This document shows positions 1 to 8,549 of a DNA stretch of 64,000 bases, in pieces; the stretch's first letter is position 1, and each line of letters opens with the position of its first letter. A model generated the notes under the pieces. The model searched no databases, was not told the origin of the DNA, and worked only from the letters and a program-made list of their open reading frames with translations. Source of the DNA: Winogradskyella sp. PG-2 (GTDB lineage: Bacteria; Bacteroidota; Bacteroidia; Flavobacteriales; Flavobacteriaceae); NCBI RefSeq assembly GCF_000828715.1, contig NZ_AP014583.1, forward strand, positions 2,478,001 to 2,542,000, in the 5' to 3' direction. A program made the position numbers and the translations under genes.

Positions 1-345
1 TCTTAAAAGCGGAAGTGCACAACTTGCACGAACTAGTAATAAATCGTCAAGTGCTCCACCAAAATATTTACCATCAGTTAAAACAGACATGCCGCAAACG
101 CCAGCCTCTTCATAACCGCTTGCCACGTCTTGGACATTTAAATCTTGGTTGATTACAGATTTTGAAGGAGAACGTCTTTTGTGTTCTGCAATAATACCAG
201 ATTGACTAGTGCTTAAGTTTTGCGATAGGGAGTTTGTTTGCCGATCAAATAAAACAGATTGTTCTAATTGACTTACTGGAATTAATGATTTACGTAAATC
301 AACTTCTTTACGTTTATCTATTACTATTTTATCTAAAATGTTCAT
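1..345 (-). CDS. trpC: Indole-3-glycerol-phosphate synthase, N-terminal part (runs off window)
   Basis: The first 115 codons are present and the gene continues past base 1. The start ATG (complement of 343-345) overlaps the trpD stop in an ATGA arrangement, so translational coupling is likely. The product converts carboxyphenylamino-deoxyribulose phosphate to indole-glycerol phosphate in cytoplasmic tryptophan synthesis. The visible part begins MNILDKIVIDKRKEV and carries the family motif EHKRRSPSK, whose lysine-rich stretch contacts the substrate phosphate, then a GVCGMSVLTD strand typical of the TIM barrel. It is the fourth gene of a trpEGDC order under the attenuator upstream of trpE. The C-terminal half cannot be judged here. 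Confidence 0.93.
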   Translation of the reverse strand, partial: MNILDKIVIDKRKEVDLRKSLIPVSQLEQSVLFDRQTNSLSQNLSTSQSGIIAEHKRRSPSKSVINQDLNVQDVASGYEEAGVCGMSVLTDGKYFGGALDDLLLVRASCALPLLR

Positions 346-1334
346 TTACTTAATTCAATAAGTTTACTTAAACTCTCTTTTGCTTTTCCGCTTTTTAGAG
401 ACTCTTTAGCTAATTTAAAGCCTTCTATATGTGAAATTTGTTTAGAAGTTGCTATAGCCAAACCTGCATTTGCACATACTACATTGTTTTGAGCATCAGT
501 TCCTTCCCCATCTATAATTTTAGTAAAAAGCCTAGCGGCTTGTTTTACAGTATTACCTCCAAATATTTCTTTTTGTTCTACTTTATTTACGCCTAATTCT
601 TTAGGGCTGAATAAAGTTTCGGAATTATTAGACATCACTTTAGTTTTTCCAGTTAATGAAATCTCATCATAGCCATCTAAAGCATGTACTACAGCATAAT
701 TTTTATCCGTTTCTTGATATAAATAACCATAGAGTCTCAATAATTCGAGATTAAAAACTCCGACCATTTGATTTTTTGGAAATACTGGATTTACCATTGG
801 TCCTAGCATATTGAAAAAGGTCTTCACTCCTAATTCCTTGCGGATTGGTGCTACATTTTTCATTGCTGGATGAAAGAGTGGCGCATGTAAAACACAAATA
901 CTTGCTTCGTCTATACTACGCTTTAAAAAATCAATATCGTTAGTGAATTTTATACCTAAATGTTCCATAACGTTAGATGATCCACAAGCTGAAGACACGC
1001 CATAATTACCATGTTTGGATACATTAACACCTGCACCAGCCGTTACAAAAGATGATAAGGTTGAAATATTAAAGGTGTCTTTGCCATCTCCACCTGTACC
1101 ACACAAGTCAATCGTATTATAACCGTCTAAGTCTACGGGAATACATAGTTCTAAAAGCGCATCTCTAAATCCTCTAAGTTCTTCTAAGGTGATACTACGC
1201 ATCATATAAACGGTAAGAAAAGCTGCAATCTGGCTTTGATTGTATTTTCCTTCTGATATATTAACCAGTGCATTCTTAGCTTCTTCGCTTGAGATACTTT
1301 CTTGGTTTATTAGTCTGTTTAAAAGTGCTTTCAT
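342..1334 (-). CDS. trpD: Anthranilate phosphoribosyltransferase
   Basis: A 330-residue enzyme that transfers phosphoribose from PRPP to anthranilate, the second step of tryptophan synthesis. The PRPP-binding glycine-rich motif GTGGDGKDTFNIS is at residues 79-91 and the anthranilate/Mg site KHGN at 107-110, followed by a conserved NVMEHLG segment. Length matches the family. It lies 3 bp downstream of trpG and overlaps trpC by 4 bp, so it is part of one polycistronic unit. No lesion is visible. Confidence 0.97.
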   Translation of the reverse strand: MKALLNRLINQESISSEEAKNALVNISEGKYNQSQIAAFLTVYMMRSITLEELRGFRDALLELCIPVDLDGYNTIDLCGTGGDGKDTFNISTLSSFVTAGAGVNVSKHGNYGVSSACGSSNVMEHLGIKFTNDIDFLKRSIDEASICVLHAPLFHPAMKNVAPIRKELGVKTFFNMLGPMVNPVFPKNQMVGVFNLELLRLYGYLYQETDKNYAVVHALDGYDEISLTGKTKVMSNNSETLFSPKELGVNKVEQKEIFGGNTVKQAARLFTKIIDGEGTDAQNNVVCANAGLAIATSKQISHIEGFKLAKESLKSGKAKESLSKLIELSK

Positions 1335-1337
1335 GTA

Positions 1338-1904
1338 TTAAGAATTAACCCAGTTTTTAAGAATAGTTTTACCATTAGGAGTTAGTACGGATTCAGGATG
1401 ATATTGTACTCCTTTAACATCATAAATTCTATGTCTTAAGGACATAATCTGTCCATTCTCATCAAATGACGTAGCTTCTAGGCTGTCAGGCAAATTGGTG
1501 TCTACAACCCAAGAATGATATCGACCAACTTCAAAAGTTTTGTCAAGACCTTTGAATAAAGTTTCATCATCAACAGATAGTGTAATATTTGTAGCAACAC
1601 CGTGATAAACGCTGTCTAGATTTTCTAATGTACCACCAAAAACCTCACCTATGGCTTGCTGTCCTAAACAGACACCTAATATGCTTTTTATCGGTGCGTA
1701 CTCGGTAATAATTTCCTTAAGTAAACCAGCTTCGTCTGGTATACCAGGACCAGGTGATAAAACAATTTTATCAAATGCATCGACTTCTTCAATGGTTAGC
1801 TTATCATTTCGTTTTACTGTGACATCACAATCTAAGTCTTCTAAATAGTGGACTAAGTTGTATGTAAAACTGTCGTAATTATCAATTACTAATACCTTTT
1901 TCAT
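1338..1904 (-). CDS. trpG: Anthranilate synthase component II (glutamine amidotransferase)
   Basis: A 188-residue class I glutamine amidotransferase that supplies ammonia to TrpE. The oxyanion motif PGPG is near residue 51, the nucleophile Cys79 sits in GVCLGQQ (77-83), and the His-Glu of the triad is in the YHPES segment near the C-terminus. In some bacteria the same protein also serves para-aminobenzoate synthesis (PabA), but its position 1 bp from trpE and 3 bp from trpD makes tryptophan synthesis the main role. Confidence 0.96.
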   Translation of the reverse strand: MKKVLVIDNYDSFTYNLVHYLEDLDCDVTVKRNDKLTIEEVDAFDKIVLSPGPGIPDEAGLLKEIITEYAPIKSILGVCLGQQAIGEVFGGTLENLDSVYHGVATNITLSVDDETLFKGLDKTFEVGRYHSWVVDTNLPDSLEATSFDENGQIMSLRHRIYDVKGVQYHPESVLTPNGKTILKNWVNS

Positions 1905-1905
1905 A

Positions 1906-3306
1906 TCATATATCTTTTGCTTGCTCTATTGCATTAGTTAATGCTCCAAGCTTATTGTAAACTTCTTGTAGCTCACTTTCTGGATCAGATTTAGCTACTA
2001 ATCCTGCGCCAGCTTGCCAGAATAGTTTATGATTTTTACTTAAAAAGGTTCTAATCATTATAGCATGATTAAAATTGCCTTCAAAATCCATAAATCCTAT
2101 AGCACCTCCATAATAACTTCTACTTGTTTTTTCGTATTTCTCTATCAGTTGCATTGCCATATGTTTTGGCGCACCACTTAGTGTGCCAGCAGGAAATGTA
2201 TCTGCAACAATTTGCATTGTATCTGTGTCTTTATGCTTAGTGCCTATAACTTTACTTACTAAATGAATCACATGAGAAAAGAATTGAACTTCTCTATAAT
2301 TTTCTACTGTAACATTGCTTCCATGTCTGCTTAAGTCATTACGCGCTAAATCTACAAGCATTACGTGCTCACTATTTTCTTTATCATCTTTGATGAGTTG
2401 TTCTGCTAACTCAGCATCTTTTAAATCGTTTCCACTTCTTTTAAAAGTACCAGCTATAGGATGAATTTCGGCTTTACCATCACTAACAACCAATTGCGCT
2501 TCTGGTGAGCTTCCGAAAATTTTAAAACTTCCATAGTCAAAATAGAATAGGTAAGGAGATGGATTGATACTTCGTAAAGCTCTGTAAACATTAAACTCAT
2601 CACCACTAAAATTTTGAGAGAATTGTTTAGATAATACTAACTGAAAAACATCACCTCTGGCACAGTGTTTTTTTGCAAGTTCAACATGCTTTTTGTATTC
2701 ATCATCACTGAGGTTTGATTGAATATCACCTTTAGTATCAAAATCGTAAGAGGCATATTGCCTTGTTTGAATCAGCTGAAGGATTTCGTCAATATTATTT
2801 TCCGTATCAAAACAGTGCGCAAAAATATAAGCTTCATTTTTAAAGTGATTGATAGCAATGATATTCTGATAAACCGCATAATAAATCTCTGGAATTTCTA
2901 CTGAATTCTCTTTTTTTGAAACCTCAATATCTTCAAAATATTTTACAGCATCATAGGTTGTGTAACCAAAGATTCCGTTATTAATGAATTTAAAATCCTC
3001 ATTAGAATCTACTTTAAAGCGTTGAGTGAATTTGTGAATTTCATCAACAACTCCCACTGTATCTACAAAATTGTTTTTAGAGCTACCATCTGGATATGTC
3101 TGAGAAATGATATTTTCATTTACTTGTATTGAAGCAATTGGATTACAACATATATATGAAAAACTATTATCATTTGCATGGTAATCGCTACTCTCTAATA
3201 AGATACCATTAGGAAACTTATCTCTAATTTTAAGATAAATGCTCACAGGTGTAATAGTATCTGCAAGGATTTTTTTATAATGTGTGTATAGACTAAATGT
3301 TTTCAT
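1906..3306 (-). CDS. trpE: Anthranilate synthase component I
   Basis: A 466-residue chorismate-utilising enzyme making anthranilate with TrpG. The N-terminal LLESS motif marks the tryptophan feedback-binding pocket. The C-terminal chorismate-binding domain contains HPIAGTFKR, LVDLARNDLSRHGS, GTLSGAPK and the YYGGAIGF segment. I chose the ATG at 3304-3306; a TTG one codon upstream is possible but less likely. The start lies 14 bp after the attenuator hairpin. First structural gene of the operon. Confidence 0.97.
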   Translation of the reverse strand: MKTFSLYTHYKKILADTITPVSIYLKIRDKFPNGILLESSDYHANDNSFSYICCNPIASIQVNENIISQTYPDGSSKNNFVDTVGVVDEIHKFTQRFKVDSNEDFKFINNGIFGYTTYDAVKYFEDIEVSKKENSVEIPEIYYAVYQNIIAINHFKNEAYIFAHCFDTENNIDEILQLIQTRQYASYDFDTKGDIQSNLSDDEYKKHVELAKKHCARGDVFQLVLSKQFSQNFSGDEFNVYRALRSINPSPYLFYFDYGSFKIFGSSPEAQLVVSDGKAEIHPIAGTFKRSGNDLKDAELAEQLIKDDKENSEHVMLVDLARNDLSRHGSNVTVENYREVQFFSHVIHLVSKVIGTKHKDTDTMQIVADTFPAGTLSGAPKHMAMQLIEKYEKTSRSYYGGAIGFMDFEGNFNHAIMIRTFLSKNHKLFWQAGAGLVAKSDPESELQEVYNKLGALTNAIEQAKDI

Positions 3307-3319
3307 CAATTTTAAATTA

Positions 3320-3351
3320 AAAAAGGCTTGTCGTGAATGACAAGCCTTTTT
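3320..3351 (-). terminator. trp attenuator terminator hairpin
   Basis: On the minus strand an 8-bp GC-rich stem (GGCTTGTC / GACAAGCC) with a 6-nt loop is extended by A-T pairs and followed by a run of six T residues, just before the trpE start. The loop plus the first bases of the 3' arm contain TTCACGA (complement of 3331-3337). This complements TCGTGAA (complement of 3377-3383), which spans the leader-peptide stop codon. That is the geometry expected for mutually exclusive antiterminator and terminator structures. Confidence 0.88.
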
Positions 3352-3377
3352 CTATATTTTAAATACCAAGGATTATT

Positions 3378-3434
3378 TCACGAACATAAGTTTGAGAAAT
3401 TCCACCACCAAGTATGATTTGTTTTTGTTTTCAT
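3378..3434 (-). CDS. trpL: Tryptophan operon leader peptide with three tandem Trp codons
   Basis: An 18-codon open frame reads MKTKTNHTWWWNFSNLCS and stops with TGA. Codons 9-11 (complement of 3402-3410) are three consecutive TGG. It precedes the terminator hairpin and trpE. A ribosome stalled at the Trp codons would leave the candidate antiterminator strand (complement of 3377-3383) free to pair, whereas one reaching the stop would cover it, which is the classic attenuation logic. The peptide is far too short for routine gene callers. Its start is only a few bases from the predicted transcription start, so it may be read almost leaderless. Confidence 0.9.
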   Translation of the reverse strand: MKTKTNHTWWWNFSNLCS

Positions 3435-3442
3435 TTGAATGT

Positions 3443-3473
3443 CAAATATAGAAATGAAATTTTTGATTTCAAA
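3443..3473 (-). promoter_or_regulatory. Bacteroidota-type promoter of the trp operon
   Basis: On the minus strand TTTG (complement of 3470-3473) is followed after 19 bases by TATATTTG (complement of 3443-3450), an exact match to the Bacteroidota primary-sigma consensus TTTG-N19-TAnnTTTG. The box ends 8 bases before the leader-peptide ATG. Confidence 0.8.
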
Positions 3474-3597
3474 CTATAATAATGAAAAAGATTGACGTAT
3501 TTGAAATATTTATGAAGTTGACAATTTTATGACATGTTTTGCATTAATTTTTTGTTAATTATAGGCAAATCAATAAACAGATTAATAACTTTATGGC

Positions 3598-4146
3598 ATG
3601 AAGCAAATACTACTTTTGTGTTTATTGATAATTATGTCTTGTGAAAATGAAGTTACTGATGTTGCAGTATCTCAGTCCAATGTAACAATTGAGGAGAAAA
3701 AAGAGGTTGCTATAGATGTTTCAGACATAAATTTTGAAGTCTATGACTATGATGGATTAGAGCCATTAATAAACAAAAAGGGTGATAAAGTTTTTGTAGT
3801 AAATTTTTGGGCAACATGGTGTGCACCTTGTGTAAAAGAATTGCCTTATTTTGAAAACATAAATAAAACTTACAAAGATAAAAACGTCGAAGTACTATTA
3901 GTAAGTTTAGATTTTCCAAGATATTATGATACTAAGTTGAAACCATTTATAAAAAAACACGATTTAAAATCTGAGGTTGTAGCTTTTGATGATACGGATC
4001 AAAATAGATGGATTCCAGCAATTAATGAAGATTGGTCTGGAGCTTTACCAGCTACAATAATATATTGCGGAAATAAAAGGCAATTTTACGAAAGATCATT
4101 TACACAAGAAGAATTAGAAACTGAATTAAAACAATTTTTAAAATAG
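3598..4146 (+). CDS. TlpA-like thioredoxin-fold lipoprotein
   Basis: A 182-residue protein with a short lipoprotein signal ending at Cys15 (IIMSC), so probably membrane-anchored in the envelope. The thioredoxin-like domain starts near residue 50, and the redox site WCAPC is at residues 74-78 within VVNFWATWCAPCVKEL. Such proteins act as thiol-disulfide reductases in the periplasm or in cytochrome c maturation. It is followed 7 bp later by another redoxin and then by rhodaneses and DsbD, supporting an envelope redox cluster. The substrate is unknown. Confidence 0.88.
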   Translation: MKQILLLCLLIIMSCENEVTDVAVSQSNVTIEEKKEVAIDVSDINFEVYDYDGLEPLINKKGDKVFVVNFWATWCAPCVKELPYFENINKTYKDKNVEVLLVSLDFPRYYDTKLKPFIKKHDLKSEVVAFDDTDQNRWIPAINEDWSGALPATIIYCGNKRQFYERSFTQEELETELKQFLK

Positions 4147-4153
4147 ATTTAAT

Positions 4154-4765
4154 ATGAAAACTTTAAAATTACTCGCAGTTATGGTGTTAGTATGTACACT
4201 TTCTGCTTTTACTATAACTACAGAAGATAAAGGTTATGAGGTAGGTGATATAGCTACAGATTTTAGCCTAGAAAATATTGACGGAAATATGGTTTCTTTA
4301 TCAGATTATAAAGATGCAAAAGGCTTTATTGTCATTTTTACATGTAATACTTGCCCATATGCAGTTGCTTATGAAGATAGAGTAGAAGTGCTTAACAAAA
4401 AGTATGCAGCTAAAGGATATCCAGTAATTGCTATAATGCCAAATAATACTAATGTTAAACCTGGTGATAATATGGAAGCGATGAAAGCCAGAGCTAAAGC
4501 AAAAGGATTTACTTTTCCTTACCTAATGGATAAAGGTCAAGAAGTTTATCCTCAATATGGTGCTACAAAAACACCACATGTTTATATTTTAGAAAAAACT
4601 GAAAAGGGTAATAAAGTACAATACATTGGTGCAATTGATGATAATTATAAAGATGCTAGTCTAGTAAAAGAGAAATACGCTGAAAATGCTCTAAATGCAT
4701 TAATAGAAGGTAGAGACGTTGAAGTAAATAAAACAAGAGCAATAGGATGTTCTATTAAGGTTTAA
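4154..4765 (+). CDS. Secreted AhpC/TSA-like redoxin family protein
   Basis: A 203-residue protein with an N-terminal Sec signal (hydrophobic stretch to about residue 20). The redoxin fold has FTCNTCPYA with a CxxC pair at Cys64 and Cys67, a form seen in peroxiredoxin-like thioredoxin-family proteins with CNxCP motifs. The C-terminal part ends with a further Cys in AIGCSIKV. It is probably co-transcribed with the preceding lipoprotein (7-bp gap) and is followed by a terminator hairpin. The enzymatic activity is not certain from sequence. Confidence 0.85.
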   Translation: MKTLKLLAVMVLVCTLSAFTITTEDKGYEVGDIATDFSLENIDGNMVSLSDYKDAKGFIVIFTCNTCPYAVAYEDRVEVLNKKYAAKGYPVIAIMPNNTNVKPGDNMEAMKARAKAKGFTFPYLMDKGQEVYPQYGATKTPHVYILEKTEKGNKVQYIGAIDDNYKDASLVKEKYAENALNALIEGRDVEVNKTRAIGCSIKV

Positions 4766-4788
4766 ATTACCTAAATGTTAAATATTGA

Positions 4789-4818
4789 ATCCGGAGTGTA
4801 ACACTTCGGATTTTTTTT
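4789..4818 (+). terminator. Rho-independent terminator
   Basis: A 10-bp stem, ATCCGGAGTG (4789-4798) with CACTTCGGAT (4802-4811), has a 3-nt loop and runs into an eight-T tract. It closes the two-gene redoxin unit. Confidence 0.85.
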
Positions 4819-4848
4819 CGTCTATATCATAAGGAAATGTTAATTTTG
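4817..4848 (+). promoter_or_regulatory. Possible Bacteroidota promoter before the rhodanese pair
   Basis: TAATTTTG at 4841-4848 matches the -7 consensus TAnnTTTG. The -33 element is weak (TTCG at 4817-4820, spacer 20). Position 20 bp before the chosen start supports the call. Confidence 0.45.
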
Positions 4849-4867
4849 TGGAAGCAAAATGGTAATT

Positions 4868-5179
4868 ATGGCGGATTTATCGCAGAAAGATTGGACAAAA
4901 CAGTTAGAAGAAGACAATAATTCTATTGTTTTAGATGTTAGAACACAAGATGAAGTTGAAGAGGGAGTGATTCCTAATTCAATTCATATTGACATTTACA
5001 GAGGACAAGGTTTTATTGATGACATTGAAAAATTAGATAAAACCAAGAACTATTACGTGTATTGCAGATCTGGCAACCGAAGTGGGCAAGCCTGTGCAAT
5101 AATGAACCAATTAGGTTTTGATAGCGCCTTTAATTTAGAAGGTGGCTTTAATGAGTGGGAAGGTGAAGTTTCCCATTAG
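4868..5179 (+). CDS. Rhodanese-like sulfurtransferase, cytoplasmic
   Basis: A single rhodanese domain of 103 residues from the ATG at 4868 (MADLSQKDW, the usual family start); an in-frame ATG at 4859 would add three residues. The active-site loop reads YCRSGNRS with the persulfide-carrying Cys, preceded by the LDVR motif. No signal peptide, so it acts in the cytoplasm and probably shuttles sulfane sulfur. It is followed 15 bp later by a second, exported rhodanese. Confidence 0.87.
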   Translation: MADLSQKDWTKQLEEDNNSIVLDVRTQDEVEEGVIPNSIHIDIYRGQGFIDDIEKLDKTKNYYVYCRSGNRSGQACAIMNQLGFDSAFNLEGGFNEWEGEVSH

Positions 5180-5194
5180 AGAATAGTAAAAATT

Positions 5195-5605
5195 ATGAAA
5201 AATTTATTGAGAGTTGTTTTCCTTTTTATGGCTTTGAGCTTATTTTCAAGTTGTATCGATAATAAAATAGATAACGCTGAAGTGAAATTAGTCACTGCTG
5301 AAGAAATGCAATCTATTTTAGAGTTAGAAGATGTACAGTTGGTTGATATACGCTCACCAAAAGAACATGACGAAATACGTATAGCCAATTCTCAGAACAT
5401 AGATTTTTCATCACCAACCTTTGAAGAAGATATATCTAAATTGGATAAAGCTAAACCAGTTATCCTTTATTGTAAAGGTGGTGGAAGAAGTGCTAAATGT
5501 GCACAAAAACTTAAGAGCGCTGGATTTGAAAAAATCTATGATTTAGAAGGAGGTATTTCAAAATGGAAACATTCCGATAAAATAAAGATTGAAGTCAAAT
5601 CTTAA
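5195..5605 (+). CDS. Rhodanese-like lipoprotein
   Basis: A 136-residue protein with a lipoprotein signal ending at Cys20 (LFSSC) and one rhodanese domain. The LVDIRSPKEH segment and active-site loop YCKGGGRSA, with catalytic Cys93, are intact. It therefore probably works at the outer face of the inner membrane or in the outer membrane, next to the thioredoxin-fold and DsbD proteins of this cluster. Closed by a terminator. Confidence 0.87.
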   Translation: MKNLLRVVFLFMALSLFSSCIDNKIDNAEVKLVTAEEMQSILELEDVQLVDIRSPKEHDEIRIANSQNIDFSSPTFEEDISKLDKAKPVILYCKGGGRSAKCAQKLKSAGFEKIYDLEGGISKWKHSDKIKIEVKS

Positions 5606-5614
5606 AACACAAAT

Positions 5615-5639
5615 ACCGAGTTTAGTACTCGGTTTTTTT
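5615..5639 (+). terminator. Rho-independent terminator
   Basis: A 7-bp stem, ACCGAGT (5615-5621) with ACTCGGT (5627-5633), and a 5-nt loop lead into a T tract. It ends the rhodanese pair. Confidence 0.85.
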
Positions 5640-5716
5640 ATGCCAAAAGCTAGCCTTAGTTTCTTAAGGTTTTTATAACTTACACGACTTTAAAACTGTA
5701 ATTCAACCACATCGCT

Positions 5717-5724
5717 TACATTTG
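5717..5724 (+). promoter_or_regulatory. Possible -7 element upstream of dsbD
   Basis: TACATTTG matches TAnnTTTG and lies 20 bp before the dsbD start. No clear TTTG at the expected -33 distance was found, so the call is tentative. Confidence 0.35.
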
Positions 5725-5743
5725 TGGTTTAAGGCTTTATTTT

Positions 5744-7717
5744 ATGATATTTAAAAGAGTATTTCTTTATTGCTTTTTAGCACTTAGTTTTTTGTTTAAT
5801 ACACACTCACAAGAGTTAGAACCTGTTAAATGGGATTCTAAAGTTGTAAAGATATCGGACACAGAATATGAATTGATTTTTACTGCAAATATTGAAGAGG
5901 GTTGGTATATGTATTCTCAAATAGAATCAGAGGGTATTGGTCCATTACCTATTTATTTTGAGTATAAAGAACAAGAAGAAAATTATAAATTAATTGGTAA
6001 AACAACAGAGCCAGATGTAAAACCTAAGTTTGATAAGGTTTTTGAAATGGATGTGAAAAAGTTTGATAAAAGAGCGCAGTTTAAACAACGTATATCTATT
6101 ATAAATTCAAGCTATAATATTATAGAAGCAAGTGTGAACTTCCAAGTGTGTGATGACGCTAAGTGTATAATGCAGGACAAAACATTCAACCTTTCTCTCG
6201 ATGGGTCAGTAGTAGAAAAAAAGGAGATTATTATTGATGAAGTTAGTAAGAAACTCTCTGAAGAGCTGAATTTAAATGTTACTGGTTGGGATAAATATGA
6301 AAAACAAACTATAGAAGAACAGAGTAATTTCTCCATATTTTTGTTAGGTTTTCTAGGCGGTTTAATTGCATTATTGACGCCTTGTGTATTTCCCATGATA
6401 CCTTTAACAGTATCATTTTTTACCAAGAGTGCTAGCGACTCTAAAAAGGGTTTATTTAATTCTATTTTGTATGGCTTTTTTATCTTCTTAATTTATGTAT
6501 TGTTAAGTATTCCTTTCCATCTTTTAGATTCATTAGATCCAGGAATTTTAAATAACATATCTACAAACGTTACCTTAAATATTATATTCTTTATCATTTT
6601 TATAGCCTTTGCATTTTCGTTTTTCGGTTATTTTGAATTAACCTTACCACAATCTTGGAGTGCTGCAATGGATAGTAAAGCAAACAAAATTGGTGGGTTT
6701 ATAGGTATTTTCTTTATGGCTTTAACCTTAGCAATTGTTTCATTCTCTTGTACAGGTCCAATATTAGGAACACTATTAGGAAGCTCATTAACTGCAGATG
6801 GAGGTGCAATGCAACTCACTATGGGAATGAGTGGTTTTGGTTTGGCTTTGGCATTACCATTTACCTTATTTGCAATGTTTCCAAAATGGTTAAATTCATT
6901 ACCAAAGTCTGGTGGATGGTTAAATACTGTAAAAGTTGTATTAGGTTTTATAGAACTAGCTCTAGCGCTTAAGTTCTTGTCTAATGCAGATTTAGTTGAG
7001 CATTGGGGACTTTTAAAGCGTGAAGTTTTTATAGCTCTATGGATTATTATAGGAATTGGATTGGCATTGTATTTATTTGGAAAAATTAAGTTTCCGCATG
7101 ATAGTCCACTTCAAAAGTTAAGTAAAGGAAGAATTACTTCGGGTATTTTCGTAATAGCTTTTATTATATATTTAATTCCTGGAGTTACTAATACCAAATA
7201 TGCTAACTTAAAATTGTTGAGTGGTTTTCCACCACCAATGTTTTATAGTTTATATGACAAAGCATCTGAATGTCCTTTAGATTTAAATTGTTCAAAAGAT
7301 TTAGAAGAGGGTATTGCAATGGCAAAACTTGAGAATAAGCCTATTTTACTAGATTTTACAGGTTGGGCTTGTGTTAATTGTAGAAAGATGGAAGAACAAG
7401 TTTGGAGCACGTCTGAGGTTTATGATATGTTGCAAGAGAAGTACATTATTATTTCCTTGTATGTAGATGATAAAAAGGAGTTGCCAGAAGCAGAGCGATT
7501 TCAGTATTTGAGATCAAATGGCACTGTAAAAGATATTGAGACTATAGGTGATAAATGGGGAACACTTCAAACTATAAACTTTCAAAATAATTCTCAACCT
7601 TATTATGTAATAGTCGATCATGATATGGAGTTGTTGAATGTAACAAATGCCTACGAACCAAATGCTGAAGCGTATTTAGAATGGCTTAAAACTGGTTTAG
7701 AAAATTTTAAAAAATAA
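5744..7717 (+). CDS. dsbD: Thiol:disulfide interchange protein, DsbD family
   Basis: A 657-residue inner-membrane reductant conduit with the three DsbD parts in order. A signal peptide (to about residue 23) leads into an N-terminal periplasmic domain with Cys136 and Cys141 (CDDAKC). A multi-helix core carries the two essential cysteines in TPCVFPM (Cys214) and SCTGPILG (Cys336). A C-terminal thioredoxin domain has CVNC at 543-546. It moves electrons from cytoplasmic thioredoxin to envelope substrates, plausibly the TlpA-like and redoxin proteins encoded just upstream. The symbol is given by family; the protein is a typical Bacteroidota DsbD-like form. Confidence 0.92.
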   Translation: MIFKRVFLYCFLALSFLFNTHSQELEPVKWDSKVVKISDTEYELIFTANIEEGWYMYSQIESEGIGPLPIYFEYKEQEENYKLIGKTTEPDVKPKFDKVFEMDVKKFDKRAQFKQRISIINSSYNIIEASVNFQVCDDAKCIMQDKTFNLSLDGSVVEKKEIIIDEVSKKLSEELNLNVTGWDKYEKQTIEEQSNFSIFLLGFLGGLIALLTPCVFPMIPLTVSFFTKSASDSKKGLFNSILYGFFIFLIYVLLSIPFHLLDSLDPGILNNISTNVTLNIIFFIIFIAFAFSFFGYFELTLPQSWSAAMDSKANKIGGFIGIFFMALTLAIVSFSCTGPILGTLLGSSLTADGGAMQLTMGMSGFGLALALPFTLFAMFPKWLNSLPKSGGWLNTVKVVLGFIELALALKFLSNADLVEHWGLLKREVFIALWIIIGIGLALYLFGKIKFPHDSPLQKLSKGRITSGIFVIAFIIYLIPGVTNTKYANLKLLSGFPPPMFYSLYDKASECPLDLNCSKDLEEGIAMAKLENKPILLDFTGWACVNCRKMEEQVWSTSEVYDMLQEKYIIISLYVDDKKELPEAERFQYLRSNGTVKDIETIGDKWGTLQTINFQNNSQPYYVIVDHDMELLNVTNAYEPNAEAYLEWLKTGLENFKK

Positions 7718-8446
7718 CTATACTTCAAAATAGACATCTTCAAAAGGAACTCTAAAACGAGGACCGTAGATACCTTTTTGATCTCTGATACCACAACCAA
7801 TAACCATATTAATTTCTGCGCCTCTAGGGAGTTTTAAAATCTGTTTTACTCTAAGTGTATCACTACCTTCCATAGGGCAAGTATCATAGCCTATGCCTGC
7901 CATGCTTGTCATAAAGTTTTGTGCTGCTAAACCAGCACTTTTATGAGCAACAATGCGCATATCACTCAATCTTGTTTGTCTATAAATTGGTTTAAAAATA
8001 CCAACGATTTGAAATACAAAGAATTTGATATATCCAAGAATACCTAAGAAATCTGTATAAATTGTAGGAATTAATTTTTTGTAATAGCTAGTCGCCATCT
8101 TTTTGCGTTTTAATTCACGTTCACTTAAATCAGGTTTGTTATATACTTTATTAAGAAAATCAATATTTGCTTTCGCTCGTTTTCTCCAAAGGTCTTTTCT
8201 AGTAACTACAACTATTAATTGCTGAGATGTTTTTGCAGCACTTTGGTTAAAACAGGCTTTTGCTAAACTTTTTAATTTATTTTTATCAGTAACATGATAA
8301 AACTCCCAAAGCTGTAGATTGCTACTTGTTGGTGCTAAAGATGCATTAACTAAGCATTGTTTTACTTTATTTGAGTCGATAGGATCATCCTTATAAATTC
8401 TTGTAGAACGTCTATAAGCTATTGCTTCCGAAACTGTTTTTTCCAT
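7718..8446 (-). CDS. Nitroreductase family flavoprotein
   Basis: A 242-residue protein with the nitroreductase hallmark RRSTRIY at the N-terminus (FMN phosphate contact) and a C-terminal INMVIGCGIRD segment typical of the fold. These NAD(P)H-dependent FMN enzymes reduce nitro, quinone or enone compounds; the substrate cannot be read from sequence. It converges tail to tail with dsbD with no intergenic space, and no terminator was seen between them. Confidence 0.85.
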   Translation of the reverse strand: MEKTVSEAIAYRRSTRIYKDDPIDSNKVKQCLVNASLAPTSSNLQLWEFYHVTDKNKLKSLAKACFNQSAAKTSQQLIVVVTRKDLWRKRAKANIDFLNKVYNKPDLSERELKRKKMATSYYKKLIPTIYTDFLGILGYIKFFVFQIVGIFKPIYRQTRLSDMRIVAHKSAGLAAQNFMTSMAGIGYDTCPMEGSDTLRVKQILKLPRGAEINMVIGCGIRDQKGIYGPRFRVPFEDVYFEV

Positions 8447-8549
8447 TATTAATTTTTATGATTTAACTGCTAGGAAAATAAATATAATTAAAACTACCCA
8501 AGTTGTGTAGTATGTAGTATTTGTTTTAATACTATATTACTGCTTTGTT

